The translations under genes and the position numbers were made by a program. The notes under the pieces were generated by a model that worked only from the letters and a program-made list of their open reading frames with translations, was not told where the DNA came from and made no database searches. Positions 17,342 through 31,969 of a stretch of 64,000 nucleotides of DNA are shown piece by piece. Numbering within the stretch: position 1 is the stretch's first letter; each line of letters opens with the position of its first letter. Origin of the DNA: Pseudomonas putida (lineage in GTDB: Bacteria > Pseudomonadota > Gammaproteobacteria > Pseudomonadales > Pseudomonadaceae); contig NZ_CP066306.1 of the NCBI RefSeq assembly GCF_016406145.1, positions 4,650,001 through 4,714,000 of the forward strand, in the 5' to 3' direction.

Positions 17342-20197
17342 ATGACCATCAACCTCGGCACCGCCAACGAATTCATCGCCCGCCACATCGGCCCACGCGC
17401 CGCGGACGAGCAGGCCATGCTGGCCACCCTGGGCTTCGACTCGCTGGAGGCCATGACCGCCGCAGTCATCCCCGACACCATCAAGGGCACCAGCGTACTG
17501 GGCGCCGAAGACGGCCAGAGCGAGGCCGATGCCCTCGCTGCGCTGAAAGCTATCGCCGGTAAAAACCAGCTGTTCAAGAGCTATATCGGGCAGGGTTATT
17601 ACAACACCCACACCCCGGCGCCGATCCTGCGCAACCTGCTGGAAAACCCGGCCTGGTACACCGCCTACACCCCTTATCAGCCCGAAATCTCCCAAGGCCG
17701 CCTGGAAGCCTTGCTCAATTTCCAGACCCTGATCAGCGACCTGACCGGCCTGCCGATCGCCAACGCCTCCCTGCTCGACGAAGCCACCGCGGCAGCCGAG
17801 GCCATGACCTTCTGCAAGCGCCTGTCGAAGAACAAGGCCAGCCATGCCTTCTTCGCCTCGGTGCATTGCCACCCGCAGACCCTCGACGTCCTGCGTACCC
17901 GTGCCGAACCACTGGGTATCGAGATCGTGGTGGGCGACGAGCGTGAACTCGATGACGTCAGCGCCTTCTTCGGTGCACTGCTGCAATACCCGGCCAGCAA
18001 TGGCGAGGTGTTCGACTACCGCGAGCTGGTGCAGCGCCTGCACGGCGCCAACGCCCTTGTCGCCGTGGCCGCCGACCTGCTGGCCCTGACGCTGCTGACC
18101 CCACCGGGCGAGTTCGAAGCAGACGTTGCCATCGGCAGCGCCCAGCGCTTTGGCGTACCGCTGGGCTTTGGCGGCCCGCACGCGGCCTACTTCGCCACCC
18201 GCGACGCATTCAAGCGCGACATGCCGGGCCGCCTGGTCGGTGTATCGATCGACCGGTTCGGCAAGACTGCCCTACGCCTGGCCATGCAAACCCGCGAGCA
18301 GCATATCCGCCGCGAGAAGGCCACCAGCAACATCTGCACCGCCCAGGTGCTGCTGGCCAACATTGCCAGCATGTTCGCCGTATACCACGGCCCTGCGGGC
18401 CTCAAGCGCATCGCCGAACGCACCCACGCACTGACCTCGATCCTCGCTGCCGGTCTGAAAACCCTTGGCGTGCAAGTGGTCGGAGAAACCGCGTTCGACA
18501 CCCTGACCCTGGCCACCGGCAACGCTACCGCAGGCCTGCACGACAAGGCACGCGCCCAGCGCATCAACCTGCGCCAGATCGACGCCGCCCACCTGGGCCT
18601 GTCGCTCGACGAAACCAGCACCCAGGCTGACGTCGAGGCGCTGTGGCAGCTGTTCGGTGGCCAACAGGCACAACCGGACTTCGCCGCCCTGGCCGCCAGC
18701 ACCGGTTCGCGCCTGCCTGCCGCCCTGCTGCGTCAGTCGGCCATCCTCGAACACCCGGTGTTCAACCGCTACCACAGCGAAACCGAGCTGATGCGCTACC
18801 TGCGCCGCCTGGCCGACAAGGACCTGGCGCTGGACCGCAGCATGATCCCGCTGGGCTCGTGCACCATGAAGCTCAACGCCGCCAGTGAAATGATCCCGGT
18901 GACCTGGGCCGAGTTCGGCAACCTGCACCCGTTCGCGCCGGCCGAGCAAAGCCAGGGCTACCTGCAGATGACCACCGAGCTGGAAGCCATGCTCTGCGCC
19001 GCCACCGGGTATGACGCCGTGTCGCTGCAACCTAACGCCGGCTCCCAGGGCGAATACGCGGGCCTCCTGGCCATCCGCGCCTACCACCGCAGCCGCGGCG
19101 AAAGCCATCGCGACATCTGCCTGATCCCCTCCTCGGCTCATGGCACCAACCCGGCAACCGCACACATGGCCGGCATGCGCGTCGTGGTCACCGCGTGTGA
19201 CGCGCGTGGCAACGTCGATGTCGAGGACCTGCGCGCCAAGGCCATCGAGCACCGTGAGCGCCTGGCCGCGATCATGATCACATACCCGTCGACCCACGGC
19301 GTGTTCGAAGAAGCGATCGGCGAGATCTGCGCGATCATTCACGACAACGGCGGCCAGGTGTACATCGACGGCGCCAACATGAATGCCATGGTCGGCCTGT
19401 GCGCACCGGGCAAGTTCGGCGGCGACGTCTCGCACCTGAATCTGCACAAGACCTTCTGCATTCCGCACGGCGGTGGCGGCCCAGGCGTCGGCCCGATCGG
19501 CGTCAAGTCGCACCTCGCGCCGTTCATGCCCGGCCACGCTCAGTTGCAGAACCGTGACGGGGCGGTATGCGCCGCACCGTTCGGCAGCGCCAGCATTCTG
19601 CCGATCACCTGGATGTACATCCGCATGATGGGCGGTGCCGGCCTCAAGCGTGCCTCGCAGATGGCGATCCTCAATGCCAACTACATCGCCCGCCGCCTGG
19701 AAGAGCACTATCCTGTTCTGTACACCGGCGGCAATGGCCTGGTCGCCCACGAGTGCATCCTCGACCTGCGCCCGCTCAAGGATACCAGCGGCATCAGCGT
19801 CGACGACGTGGCCAAGCGCCTGATCGACTTCGGCTTCCACGCCCCGACCATGTCCTTCCCGGTGGCCGGTACGCTGATGATCGAGCCGACCGAAAGCGAG
19901 GCCAAGGAAGAACTGGACCGTTTCTGCGACGCGATGATCCAGATCCGCGAAGAGATTCGCGCCGTGGAGAACGGTAGCCTGGACAAGGATGACAACCCGC
20001 TGAAGAACGCTCCGCACACCGCTGCCGAGCTGGCTGGCGAGTGGGGCCACGGCTACAGCCGCGAACAGGCGGTGTACCCGCTGCCAAGCCTGGTGGAAGG
20101 CAAGTACTGGCCACCTGTGGGCCGGGTCGACAACGTGTTCGGCGACCGCAATCTGGTGTGCGCCTGCCCGTCGATCGAGAGCTATCAGGACGCCTGA
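17342..20197 (+). CDS. gcvP: glycine dehydrogenase (decarboxylating), P protein
   Basis: Pyridoxal-phosphate enzyme of 951 aa that decarboxylates glycine and loads the aminomethyl group on GcvH. It is the long single-chain form, with both the N-terminal (about 1-440) and C-terminal (about 450-951) halves. The PLP lysine lies in [27 protein letters not shown], and the [13 protein letters not shown] stretch is typical. The gap to gcvH is only 11 bases, so they are co-transcribed. A REP pair separates it from sdaA. Confidence 0.98.
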   Translation: MTINLGTANEFIARHIGPRAADEQAMLATLGFDSLEAMTAAVIPDTIKGTSVLGAEDGQSEADALAALKAIAGKNQLFKSYIGQGYYNTHTPAPILRNLLENPAWYTAYTPYQPEISQGRLEALLNFQTLISDLTGLPIANASLLDEATAAAEAMTFCKRLSKNKASHAFFASVHCHPQTLDVLRTRAEPLGIEIVVGDERELDDVSAFFGALLQYPASNGEVFDYRELVQRLHGANALVAVAADLLALTLLTPPGEFEADVAIGSAQRFGVPLGFGGPHAAYFATRDAFKRDMPGRLVGVSIDRFGKTALRLAMQTREQHIRREKATSNICTAQVLLANIASMFAVYHGPAGLKRIAERTHALTSILAAGLKTLGVQVVGETAFDTLTLATGNATAGLHDKARAQRINLRQIDAAHLGLSLDETSTQADVEALWQLFGGQQAQPDFAALAASTGSRLPAALLRQSAILEHPVFNRYHSETELMRYLRRLADKDLALDRSMIPLGSCTMKLNAASEMIPVTWAEFGNLHPFAPAEQSQGYLQMTTELEAMLCAATGYDAVSLQPNAGSQGEYAGLLAIRAYHRSRGESHRDICLIPSSAHGTNPATAHMAGMRVVVTACDARGNVDVEDLRAKAIEHRERLAAIMITYPSTHGVFEEAIGEICAIIHDNGGQVYIDGANMNAMVGLCAPGKFGGDVSHLNLHKTFCIPHGGGGPGVGPIGVKSHLAPFMPGHAQLQNRDGAVCAAPFGSASILPITWMYIRMMGGAGLKRASQMAILNANYIARRLEEHYPVLYTGGNGLVAHECILDLRPLKDTSGISVDDVAKRLIDFGFHAPTMSFPVAGTLMIEPTESEAKEELDRFCDAMIQIREEIRAVENGSLDKDDNPLKNAPHTAAELAGEWGHGYSREQAVYPLPSLVEGKYWPPVGRVDNVFGDRNLVCACPSIESYQDA

Positions 20198-20202
20198 CCG
20201 CC

Positions 20203-20322
20203 TGGGGCCGCTTCGCGGCCCATCGCCGGCAAGCCGGCTCCCACCGGTACTGCAACCCGTCGTGGAAGCAGCGCTGAACCTGTGGGAGCTGGCTTGCCGG
20301 CGATGGGCTGCGCAGCAGCCCC
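20203..20322. repeat. REP pair between gcvP and sdaA
   Basis: Complementary arms 20221-20244 and 20282-20305 (one mismatch) carry the GCCGGCAAGCCGGC core. They are flanked by outer complementary GGGCCGC and GCAGCCC parts. It lies inside the gcv-sdaA gene string, where P. aeruginosa has, as I recall, a glyA gene. It may modulate mRNA stability or read-through. Confidence 0.8.
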
Positions 20323-20356
20323 AAAGGGTTAACCGGATATGTCAGGAGGAAGCACC

Positions 20357-21733
<1,377 letters not shown>

Positions 21734-21760
21734 CCCGACAACAAAACCAAGGAGTCACCG

Positions 21761-22882
21761 ATGTCCGAAACACTGCACAAGACCCCGCTACACGCCCTGC
21801 ACCTGGAACTGGGCGCGCGCATGGTGCCATTCGCCGGCTTCGACATGCCGGTGCAGTACCCGCTGGGCGTGCTCAAGGAGCACCTGCACACCCGTGAGCA
21901 GGCCGGCCTGTTCGATGTCTCGCACATGGGCCAGATCATCCTGCGTGGCAAGAATGCCGCCCAGGCACTGGAAAGCCTGGTGCCAGTGGATATCATCGAC
22001 CTGCCAGTGGGCATGCAGCGCTATGCCATGTTCACCAACGAGCAAGGTGGCATCCTCGACGACCTGATGGTTGCCAACCTGGGCGACGACACGCTGTTCC
22101 TGGTGGTCAATGCCGCCTGCAAGGAGCAGGATCTGGCCCACCTGCAGCAGCATATCGGGGACCGTTGCCAGATTCAGCCACTGTTCGAGGAACGTGCCCT
22201 GCTCGCCCTGCAAGGCCCGGCCGCAGTCACCGTGCTCGCGCGCCTGGCCCCGGAAGTAGCCGGCATGACCTTCATGCAGTTGCGCCCAGTCAGCCTGCTG
22301 GGCGAAGACTGCTTCGTCAGCCGCTCGGGCTACACCGGCGAAGACGGTTATGAAATCTCGGTTCCGGCCAAGGCCGCCGAAGCACTGGCCCGCCGCCTGC
22401 TGGCCGAGCCTGAAGTGCAGCCGATCGGCTTGGGCGCGCGCGACTCTCTGCGCCTGGAAGCGGGCCTGTGCCTGTATGGCCACGATATGGACACCGCCAC
22501 CACGCCGGTCGAGGCCAGCCTGCTCTGGGCCGTGTCCAAGGTCCGCCGCGCCGACGGGGCGCGCGCTGGCGGCTTCCCTGGTGCCGATGTGGTCTTTGCC
22601 CAGCAGCAAGCCGGCGTGGCCCGCAAGCGTGTTGGCCTGCTGCCACAGGAACGTACGCCCGTGCGCGAAGGCGCAGAGATTGTCGATGCATCTGACAAGC
22701 CCGTAGGTAAAGTCAGCAGTGGCGGCTTCGGCCCGACACTTGGCGCACCGGTTGCAATGGGTTATGTCGAGATCGAACATGGCGCGCTGGACACTTCACT
22801 GTTTGCCCTGGTGCGCGGCAAGAAGGTTGCCCTGAAAGTCAGCAAAACGCCTTTTGTGGCGCAACGTTACTATCGCGGTTGA
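21761..22882 (+). CDS. gcvT: glycine cleavage system T protein (aminomethyltransferase)
   Basis: Tetrahydrofolate-dependent enzyme of 373 aa that releases ammonia from the aminomethyl-loaded H protein and forms 5,10-methylene-THF. AAGGAG sits 9 bases before ATG 21761. Recognisable parts: MVPFAGFDMPVQY, FDVSHMGQI, SRSGYTGEDGYEI, GLGARDSLRLEAGLCLYGHDMD and the C-terminal GCV_T barrel with KVSSGGFGPTLGAPVAMGYV. It is the last gene of the operon; hairpins follow at 22950 and 23006. Confidence 0.97.
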   Translation: MSETLHKTPLHALHLELGARMVPFAGFDMPVQYPLGVLKEHLHTREQAGLFDVSHMGQIILRGKNAAQALESLVPVDIIDLPVGMQRYAMFTNEQGGILDDLMVANLGDDTLFLVVNAACKEQDLAHLQQHIGDRCQIQPLFEERALLALQGPAAVTVLARLAPEVAGMTFMQLRPVSLLGEDCFVSRSGYTGEDGYEISVPAKAAEALARRLLAEPEVQPIGLGARDSLRLEAGLCLYGHDMDTATTPVEASLLWAVSKVRRADGARAGGFPGADVVFAQQQAGVARKRVGLLPQERTPVREGAEIVDASDKPVGKVSSGGFGPTLGAPVAMGYVEIEHGALDTSLFALVRGKKVALKVSKTPFVAQRYYRG

Positions 22883-22949
22883 ACGCGGTACATGAGGTTT
22901 GCGAGCAGGTCGACTTATTCGTTTCCGAACCTGCCCCATAACTTATGAA

Positions 22950-22973
22950 CATGGCGCCAGGCCAGGCGCCATG
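22950..22973 (+). terminator. hairpin after gcvT
   Basis: Perfect 9-bp stem (22950-22958 with 22965-22973) with a six-base loop, 67 bases after the gcvT stop. The following bases, CCGTTTGC, give only a weak T run, so termination is probable but not certain. Confidence 0.5.
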
Positions 22974-23005
22974 CCGTTTGCGATGAAATGTACAGTTATC
23001 GAAAA

Positions 23006-23045
23006 AAGCCCGATTTTCCAGCTGACCAAGGGCTTGTTTTTTTCT
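23006..23045 (+). terminator. second terminator-like element before csp
   Basis: Stem AAGCCC (23006-23011) with GGGCTT (23030-23035) around an 18-base loop, followed by G and eight T (23037-23044). The long T run makes this the better stop for the gcv transcript. It overlaps the proposed -35 of the cold-shock gene. Confidence 0.55.
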
Positions 23046-23237
23046 TGGGAGTTGGCGTAGAGTCATTGCACTGTGTTTGCATGGGTCGCAACAGTTCGTG
23101 ACCTGGGCCAGTAGCCGCAATCTGCTACAACCCGTTCGACGTGACTTACTTTCCTGCAACCCAGCCCAGTACTCTTTCACTTTTGATAACGTGAAAGTAA
23201 CTGTCATTAAAATTTAAGCTTCATAGGAAATAAGACA
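23034..23237 (+). promoter_or_regulatory. possible promoter and long 5' leader of the cold-shock gene
   Basis: A weak promoter TTGTTT (23034-23039), 18 bases, TAGAGT (23058-23063) would give a leader of about 165 bases before the ATG at 23238. Long structured leaders are usual for cold-induced csp genes and act as RNA thermosensors. Near the start codon there are AT-rich pieces (23185-23237). The promoter is a guess by eye, and no other gene is visible in 22883-23237. Confidence 0.35.
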
Positions 23238-23450
23238 ATGGCTGAGCGTCAGAACGGTACCGTCAAGTGGTTCAATGACGAGAAAGGTTACGGCTTCATC
23301 ACCCCAGAAAGCGGTGCTGATCTGTTCGTGCACTTCCGTGCCATCGAGGGCAACGGCTTCAAGAGCCTGAAAGAAGGCCAGAAGGTCACCTTCGAAGCAG
23401 TTCAGGGCCAAAAAGGCCTGCAGGCTGACAAGGTTCAAGTCCTCGGCTAA
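23238..23450 (+). CDS. cold-shock domain protein, CspA family
   Basis: Single cold-shock domain of 70 aa that binds RNA or single-stranded DNA. RNP1 is KGYGFITPE (about 16-24) and RNP2 is LFVHFRAI (about 30-37), with [15 protein letters not shown] at the start. The ribosome site (ATAGGAAAT) is moderate. It is monocistronic: a strong terminator follows at 23474. Which csp paralogue this is cannot be told from sequence alone. Confidence 0.95.
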   Translation: MAERQNGTVKWFNDEKGYGFITPESGADLFVHFRAIEGNGFKSLKEGQKVTFEAVQGQKGLQADKVQVLG

Positions 23451-23473
23451 GCCGGTCGCGACTTAGAAGAAAG

Positions 23474-23501
23474 CCCCTGCCCAGTGCAGGGGTTTTTTTT
23501 T
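23474..23501 (+). terminator. intrinsic terminator of the cold-shock gene
   Basis: Stem CCCCTGC (23474-23480) with GCAGGGG (23486-23492), five-base loop, then nine T. This is a textbook Rho-independent terminator 23 bases after the stop codon. Confidence 0.93.
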
Positions 23502-23541
23502 GCCCGTAGAATAGCGGCTTCGCCATTCGGAGCTGTCCTGC

Positions 23542-24030
23542 ATGCCCAAGCCTCTGCTTTCACCCCAAGGTGATTTCCCGCCGGTCGGCCTGGGCCGGCG
23601 CCTGGCGGCGATGTTCTACGACTTCCTGTTGTGTACGGCCTTGCTGATCGTCACCGCAGGGGCCTACAAGATGATCCAGATGGCGATCATCGGCGAGGCA
23701 CGCATGCGCGAACTGACCGAGGCTGGTGCGCTGGACGGCGACCCGCTGCTGTCGACAATCCTGCTGTTTGCGCTGTTCGGTTTTTTTGCCAAGTTCTGGA
23801 CCCACGGCGGGCAGACCCTGGGCATGCAGGTATGGGGCGTGCGCGTGCAAAACCTTGATGGCAGCGCAATCAGCCTGTGGCAGGCGCTGCTGCGCTTTAT
23901 CGTGTCGATCGCCTCATGGCTGTGCCTGGGGCTGGGGTTCTTCTGGTCACTGATCGACAAGCGCAAGCGCGGCTGGCATGACATTTACTCGCAGACACAG
24001 TTGGTGCGGGTACCGAAACAGAAGAAATAA
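23542..24030 (+). CDS. RDD family membrane protein
   Basis: Integral membrane protein of 162 aa. The RDD motif is near the start (PVGLGRRLAAMFYDFLLCTALLIV, with conserved Arg and Asp). A second segment reads LLSTILLFALFGFFAKFW, then the typical GGQTLGMQVWGVRVQNLDG and a third hydrophobic stretch before DKRKRGWHDIYSQT. The family is widespread and its function uncertain; some members are linked to sodium or osmotic tolerance. It is convergent with lptG. Confidence 0.85.
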   Translation: MPKPLLSPQGDFPPVGLGRRLAAMFYDFLLCTALLIVTAGAYKMIQMAIIGEARMRELTEAGALDGDPLLSTILLFALFGFFAKFWTHGGQTLGMQVWGVRVQNLDGSAISLWQALLRFIVSIASWLCLGLGFFWSLIDKRKRGWHDIYSQTQLVRVPKQKK

Positions 24031-24089
24031 GCCAGTCAGTTGGCGTTGTTAGGGCCGCTTTGCGGCCCCAAAACGATTACCTGACTGGC
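24031..24089. terminator. bidirectional terminator between RDD gene and lptG
   Basis: Outer arms 24031-24039 and 24081-24089 pair, and an inner GC stem (24052-24058 with 24062-24068) sits in the middle, flanked by TTGTTA and AAAACG. It lies in the convergent gap and can serve both strands. Confidence 0.65.
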
Positions 24090-24127
24090 ATTAACCCTGA
24101 GGTCGGCTTTCTCGCATCATCAGGCCA

Positions 24128-25181
24128 TCATCCCGCCCGGCGCAGCAACCATAAGCCGGCCAGTGCACACACACCAGCCGGGATCACTACCGCCAACAGC
24201 GGCGGGAAGCCGAACACCTGGCTCGAAGGGCCAAGCAGGTCGCCGGCAATACGGAATACAAACCCCACCAGCACGCCAGTGAACACACGCTGGCCGAGGG
24301 TTACCGAACGCAGCGGCCCGAAGATGAACGAAATCGCCATCAGCACCAAGGCCGCAGTCACCGCCGGCTGCAGCACCTTGGTCCAGAACGCCAGCCAGTA
24401 ACGGGCATTGTTCAGGCCCTGGTCGGACAGGTAGTGGATGTAGTCCCACAGCCCGGTGATCGACAGCGACTCCGGGGCCAGCACCACGGTATTGAGCAAT
24501 TGTGGGGTCACCGAGACATCCCAGCGTTCTTCCGAGCTCTTCACCACTTCGGTGTGATCGCCACGGAAGTAGGTGGTGCTGACATCGCTGAGTACCCAAT
24601 GATCGTTCTCATAACGCGCCCGGCGCGCGAAACTCGACGTGACGATCTTACGCTCGTCATCGAAGCGGTAGCGGGTCACACCCAGCAACAGGCCATTGGG
24701 CTGCACCGAGTTGATATGCACGAACTCATCACCCTGACGGTGCCACATGCCGCGCTTGGAGCTCTGCGCCTCACCGCCGCCCTGGGCCAGGGAACGGTCG
24801 GCCTGGGCCTTGTTCTCGCTGATCGGCGCCACGTACTCACCAATCAGCAGGCCGACCAGCATCAGCACCAGCATCGGTTTCATCACCGCCCAGACGATAC
24901 GCCCGATGGAAACCCCGGCGGCACGCATGATGGTCAGTTCGCTGCTGCTGGCCAGGCTGCCCAGGCCGATCAGGCAGCCGATCAGTGCCGCCATCGGCAA
25001 CATGTCGTAGAGCCGGCGGGGCGCCGTGAGCAATGTGAACCAGCCAGCATCCATGACGGTATAGGTATCGCTCAGATCGCTCATCTCATCGATGAATGCG
25101 AACAACGAAGCCAGGCCCAGAATGATGCCCAGCACGGCCAGGATGGCCATCAGCACGCTCTGGCCGATGTAGCGGTCGAGC

Positions 25182-25189
<8 letters not shown>
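24128..25189 (-). CDS. lptG: LPS export permease LptG
   Basis: Inner-membrane subunit of the LptB2FG transporter that lifts lipopolysaccharide out of the inner membrane toward LptC-LptA. It is 353 aa from ATG 25189 (MVKLDRYIGQSVL). There are three N-terminal membrane helices, a periplasmic beta-jellyroll (about 120-260) and three C-terminal helices; the TIMRAAGVSIGRIV cytoplasmic coupling helix contacts LptB. It overlaps the end of lptF by eight bases, so translation is coupled. LptB, LptA and LptC are encoded at 47436-49245. Confidence 0.96.
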
Positions 25190-28080
<2,891 letters not shown>

Positions 28081-28088
28081 TGCCGTGA

Positions 28089-28118
28089 GGCCGGTGACGC
28101 CCCAAGGCGTCACCGGCC
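28089..28118 (+). other. perfect 13-bp hairpin between pepA and holC
   Basis: Complementary arms 28089-28101 and 28106-28118 with a four-base loop, eight bases after the pepA stop. There is no T run, so it may stabilise the pepA mRNA end or attenuate holC rather than terminate fully. Confidence 0.6.
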
Positions 28119-28131
28119 GGCAGAGCGAACC

Positions 28132-28560
28132 ATGAGTAAAGTCGATTTCTACATCCTGCCCACCGACTCGCTGTCGGCACGGCTGGATTTCGCCTGCAAG
28201 CTGTGCGAAAAGGCCTGGCGCCTCGGCCACCGGGTCTACCTGCATTGCCAGGACGCCGAGCAGCGCAGCGAGCTGGACCAACGCCTGTGGCGCTTCAAGG
28301 GCGAAGCGTTCGTACCCCACGACCTGGCGGAGGCACATGCCGACGCCACAGTGGCCCTGGGTCTGGCCGACAACGCCGGCGAGCATCGGGACCTTCTGAT
28401 AAACCTGGGCGCTGATGTGCCCGGCTTTGTCGGGCAATTCGAGCGGGTTGCCGAAATCGTTGTCGAGCAAGCGGATATCCGCCAATCGGCCCGCGAACGA
28501 TTCCGTTTCTACCGCGAACAGGGCTATGCTCTGCAAGACCACCGCTTACAGCGACTTTGA
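28132..28560 (+). CDS. holC: DNA polymerase III chi subunit
   Basis: Clamp-loader accessory subunit of 142 aa that links the replisome to single-strand-binding protein. It opens SKVDFYILPTDSLSARLDFACKLCEKAWRLGHRVYLHCQDAEQ, the typical HolC start. The E. coli-type pepA-holC-valS order is kept here, with one extra small gene between holC and valS. The product is well supported by sequence and context. Confidence 0.93.
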   Translation: MSKVDFYILPTDSLSARLDFACKLCEKAWRLGHRVYLHCQDAEQRSELDQRLWRFKGEAFVPHDLAEAHADATVALGLADNAGEHRDLLINLGADVPGFVGQFERVAEIVVEQADIRQSARERFRFYREQGYALQDHRLQRL

Positions 28561-28565
28561 CGACG

Positions 28566-28943
28566 ATGGACAAGCCTTCCGCCCTACCCGATTCCGCCCA
28601 TCTGCTTGACGACCTTGAGTCGATCCGCCAGCTGCTGGGCGACGCCGACCTGCAACCACCACTGCTCACCGAGACGGTGGAACAGATTCCGCTGCTGCTC
28701 GACACCCCGGCCGGCAACACCCTGCCAGCACCTGAACCGGCTGCAGCACCAGCCGAAGCAGAACCCGAAGAAGACCCGCAGACCCGCCGCCAGGACACAC
28801 TGCTGCACCTGGAAGCCGAGCTCCGCGCCGCCGCCCAGCTGATCATGCAGGACGTGATCAACGACTTCACCCCGCATATCGAAACCGAGATCAAGCGCCG
28901 GCTCGATGCACGCATCGAGCGGCTGATCAAGCGTTCTGAATAA
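28566..28943 (+). CDS. conserved hypothetical protein between holC and valS
   Basis: Protein of 125 aa that I do not recognise by function. The N-terminal part is helical and acidic (HLLDDLESIRQLLGDADLQ). The middle is a low-complexity Pro/Ala/Glu linker (about 55-78), and the C-terminal half is a charged helix (DVINDFTPHIETEIKRRLDARIERLIKRSE). There is no membrane segment. ATG 28566 follows the holC stop by five bases; a TTG at 28557 overlapping holC is also possible. Coupling to holC suggests a replication- or DNA-related role, but that is inference only. Confidence 0.75.
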   Translation: MDKPSALPDSAHLLDDLESIRQLLGDADLQPPLLTETVEQIPLLLDTPAGNTLPAPEPAAAPAEAEPEEDPQTRRQDTLLHLEAELRAAAQLIMQDVINDFTPHIETEIKRRLDARIERLIKRSE

Positions 28944-28962
28944 GCCTTGACAATCGCGGCGC

Positions 28963-28991
28963 ACTCTTTGCGGGTTTACCCCGCCAAGAGT
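28963..28991 (+). terminator. hairpin before valS
   Basis: ACTCTT...GCGGG (from 28963) can pair with CCCGC...AAGAGT (to 28991) around TTTAC, with a bulge. It lies 20 bases after the hypothetical gene. There is no T run. A TATACT (29036-29041) downstream may be the -10 of a valS promoter, but its -35 is poor. Confidence 0.4.
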
Positions 28992-29081
28992 GTCCATAGG
29001 TCTTGCAGCTTGTCGCTTGAAGCTCGCAGCTCCGTTATACTTCCCGGCTTTCCCGAATAAATGCACAGGGTCCCGCCGCGC

Positions 29082-31928
29082 ATGGATAAGACCTACCAGC
29101 CGCACGCCATCGAAACTTCCTGGTACAACACCTGGGAGTCCGAAAACTATTTCGCTCCACAAGGTGCAGGTGAGTCCTACACCATCATGATCCCGCCACC
29201 GAACGTGACGGGTAGCCTGCACATGGGCCACGGTTTCAACAACGCGATCATGGACGCCCTGATCCGTTTCCGTCGCATGCAGGGCCGCGACACCCTGTGG
29301 CAGCCGGGTACCGACCACGCCGGTATCGCCACCCAGATGCTGGTCGAGCGCCAGCTCGAAGCCAAGGGCCAGAACCGTCACGACCTCGGCCGTGACGCCT
29401 TCCTGGACAAGGTCTGGGAATGGAAAGAGCAGTCTGGCGGCAACATCAGCCGGCAGATCCGTCGCCTGGGCTCGTCGGTAGACTGGAGCCGCGAACGCTT
29501 CACCATGGATGACGGCTTGTCCGAAGCGGTCAAGGAAGCCTTCGTGCGCCTGCACGAAGACGGCCTGATCTACCGTGGCAAGCGCCTGGTCAACTGGGAC
29601 ACCAAGCTGCACACGGCCATCTCCGACCTCGAAGTGGAAAACCATGACGAGAAGGGCCACCTGTGGAACCTACGCTACCCGCTGGCCGACGGTGCCAGAA
29701 CTGCCGACGGCCAGGATTACCTGGTGGTTGCCACCACCCGCCCGGAAACCCTGCTGGGTGACGCTGCGGTAGCGGTCAACCCGAACGATGAGCGCTACCA
29801 GGCACTGATCGGCAAGTTCGTCGAGTTGCCACTGGTCGGCCGTCGCATCCCGATCATCGCCGATGACTACTGCGACCCCGAGTTCGGTACCGGCTGCGTG
29901 AAGATCACCCCGGCACATGACTTCAATGACTATGAAGTGGGCAAGCGCCACAACCTGCCGCTGCTCAACATCTTCGACAAGAACGCCTTGGTGCTGCCCG
30001 CCGCCCAGGCATTCAACCTCGATGGCAGCGTCAATGAGCAAGCCGACACCCGCCTGCCCGCCCAGTACGCCGGCCTCGACCGGTTCGTCGCGCGCAAGCA
30101 GATCGTCGCCGACCTGGACGCTCAGGGGCTGCTGGTCAGCATCGACGACCACGCTTTGAAAGTACCGAAGGGCGACCGCTCCGGCACCATCATCGAGCCA
30201 TGGCTGACCGACCAGTGGTACGTCTCCACCAAACCGCTGGCCGAGCCTGCGATTGCTGCCGTTGAAGATGGCCGCATCCAGTTCGTGCCCAAGCAGTACG
30301 AAAACATGTACTTCTCCTGGATGCGCGACATCCAGGATTGGTGCATCAGCCGTCAGCTGTGGTGGGGCCACCGGATCCCGGCCTGGTACGACGAGGCCGG
30401 CCAGGTCTATGTCGGCCGCAACGAAGCCGAAGTGCGCGCCAAGCACAACCTGGGCGCCGACGTGGTCTTGCGCCAGGACGACGACGTGCTCGACACCTGG
30501 TTCAGCTCGGGGCTGTGGACCTTCTCCACCCTCGGCTGGCCGGAGCAGACCGAATTCCTCAAGAAATTCCACTCCACCGACGTGCTGGTCACAGGCTTTG
30601 ACATCATCTTCTTCTGGGTTGCCCGGATGATCATGCTGACCATGCACCTGATCAAGAACGAGGATGGCACCCCGCAGGTTCCGTTCAAGACCGTGTATGT
30701 GCACGGCCTGGTACGTGACGGCCAGGGCCAGAAGATGTCCAAGTCCAAGGGCAACGTGCTTGACCCGCTGGACATCGTTGACGGCATCACCCTGGACGCC
30801 CTGCTGGAAAAACGCACCAGCGGCATGATGCAGCCCAAGCTGGCCGAGAAGATCGCCAAGCAGACCAAGGCCGAGTTCCCGGAAGGCATTGCCAGCTACG
30901 GCACCGACGCCCTGCGCTTCACCTTCTGCTCGCTGGCCTCCACTGGCCGCGACATCAAGTTCGACATGGGCCGCGTCGAAGGCTATCGCAACTTCTGCAA
31001 CAAGATCTGGAACGCCGCCCGCTATGTGCTGGACAAAGGCGAGGACTGCGGCCAGAACGGCGAAGCCTACGAGCTGTCGCTGGCCGACCGCTGGATCATC
31101 TCGCAGCTACAACGCACCGAAGCCGAAGTAACCCGCCAGCTCGAGCAGTTCCGTTTCGACCTAGCCAGCCAGGCCCTGTACGAGTTCATCTGGAACCAGT
31201 ACTGCGACTGGTACCTGGAGCTGTCCAAGCCGGTACTGTGGGACGAAAACGCTCCGGTAGAGCGCGCCCGCGGCACCCGCCGCACCTTGGTGCGCGTGCT
31301 GGAAGTGGCGCTGCGCCTGGCTCATCCGTTCATGCCGTTCATCACCGAAGAAATCTGGCAGCGCATCGCGCCGCTGGCAGGCATCGACGGCAAGACCATC
31401 ATGCTCCAGCCGTGGCCAGTGGCCAACGAAAGCCGCATCGATGCCGCCGCCGAAGGCGATATCGAATGGCTCAAGGAACTGATGGTAGGCCTGCGTAACA
31501 TCCGCGCCGAAATGAACATCGGCCCGGGCAAGCCCCTGCCACTGTTCCTGAAGAACGCCAACGCCGACGACCAGCGCCGCCTGCAGGAAAACGAAGCCCT
31601 GCTCAAGAAGCTGGCCAAGGTCGAGTCGTTCACCGTGCTCGGCGAGGCCGACGAAGCGCCGCTTTCGGCCACCGCACTGGTGGGCGATCTGCAGGTGCTG
31701 GTGCCGATGGCCGGCCTGATCGACAAGGACGCCGAGCTGGCTCGCCTGAACAAGGAAATCCAGCGCCTGCAAGGTGAAGTGCAACGCGTCGGCGGCAAGC
31801 TGTCGAACGCCGCCTTCGTCGACAAGGCACCGCCTGCGGTGATCGAGAAGGAACGCGCCAAGCTGGCCGAGTCCGAGCAGGCCCTGGCCAACTTCACCGA
31901 GCAGCATGCGCGGATCGCTGCGCTGTAA
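29082..31928 (+). CDS. valS: valyl-tRNA synthetase
   Basis: Class I aminoacyl-tRNA synthetase of 948 aa. The start at ATG 29082 ([15 protein letters not shown]) is the family start; an in-frame ATG at 29061 is rejected. The HIGH motif is HMGH in [14 protein letters not shown] (near 42-57), KMSKS is in [14 protein letters not shown] (near 553-566), the editing domain lies between them, and a C-terminal coiled coil (about 880-948) has [18 protein letters not shown]. It charges tRNA-Val and edits mischarged Thr. It is essential and cytoplasmic. Confidence 0.98.
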   Translation: MDKTYQPHAIETSWYNTWESENYFAPQGAGESYTIMIPPPNVTGSLHMGHGFNNAIMDALIRFRRMQGRDTLWQPGTDHAGIATQMLVERQLEAKGQNRHDLGRDAFLDKVWEWKEQSGGNISRQIRRLGSSVDWSRERFTMDDGLSEAVKEAFVRLHEDGLIYRGKRLVNWDTKLHTAISDLEVENHDEKGHLWNLRYPLADGARTADGQDYLVVATTRPETLLGDAAVAVNPNDERYQALIGKFVELPLVGRRIPIIADDYCDPEFGTGCVKITPAHDFNDYEVGKRHNLPLLNIFDKNALVLPAAQAFNLDGSVNEQADTRLPAQYAGLDRFVARKQIVADLDAQGLLVSIDDHALKVPKGDRSGTIIEPWLTDQWYVSTKPLAEPAIAAVEDGRIQFVPKQYENMYFSWMRDIQDWCISRQLWWGHRIPAWYDEAGQVYVGRNEAEVRAKHNLGADVVLRQDDDVLDTWFSSGLWTFSTLGWPEQTEFLKKFHSTDVLVTGFDIIFFWVARMIMLTMHLIKNEDGTPQVPFKTVYVHGLVRDGQGQKMSKSKGNVLDPLDIVDGITLDALLEKRTSGMMQPKLAEKIAKQTKAEFPEGIASYGTDALRFTFCSLASTGRDIKFDMGRVEGYRNFCNKIWNAARYVLDKGEDCGQNGEAYELSLADRWIISQLQRTEAEVTRQLEQFRFDLASQALYEFIWNQYCDWYLELSKPVLWDENAPVERARGTRRTLVRVLEVALRLAHPFMPFITEEIWQRIAPLAGIDGKTIMLQPWPVANESRIDAAAEGDIEWLKELMVGLRNIRAEMNIGPGKPLPLFLKNANADDQRRLQENEALLKKLAKVESFTVLGEADEAPLSATALVGDLQVLVPMAGLIDKDAELARLNKEIQRLQGEVQRVGGKLSNAAFVDKAPPAVIEKERAKLAESEQALANFTEQHARIAAL

Positions 31929-31969
31929 CAGTTACATCGCTGACTGACCGGCGGGGGCTAAGCCCCCGA

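Noticed and set aside
18272..20050. Minus-strand open frame of about 590 codons opposite gcvP
   Set aside because: Shadow of gcvP; low-complexity Ala/Gly/His-rich translation and no credible start.
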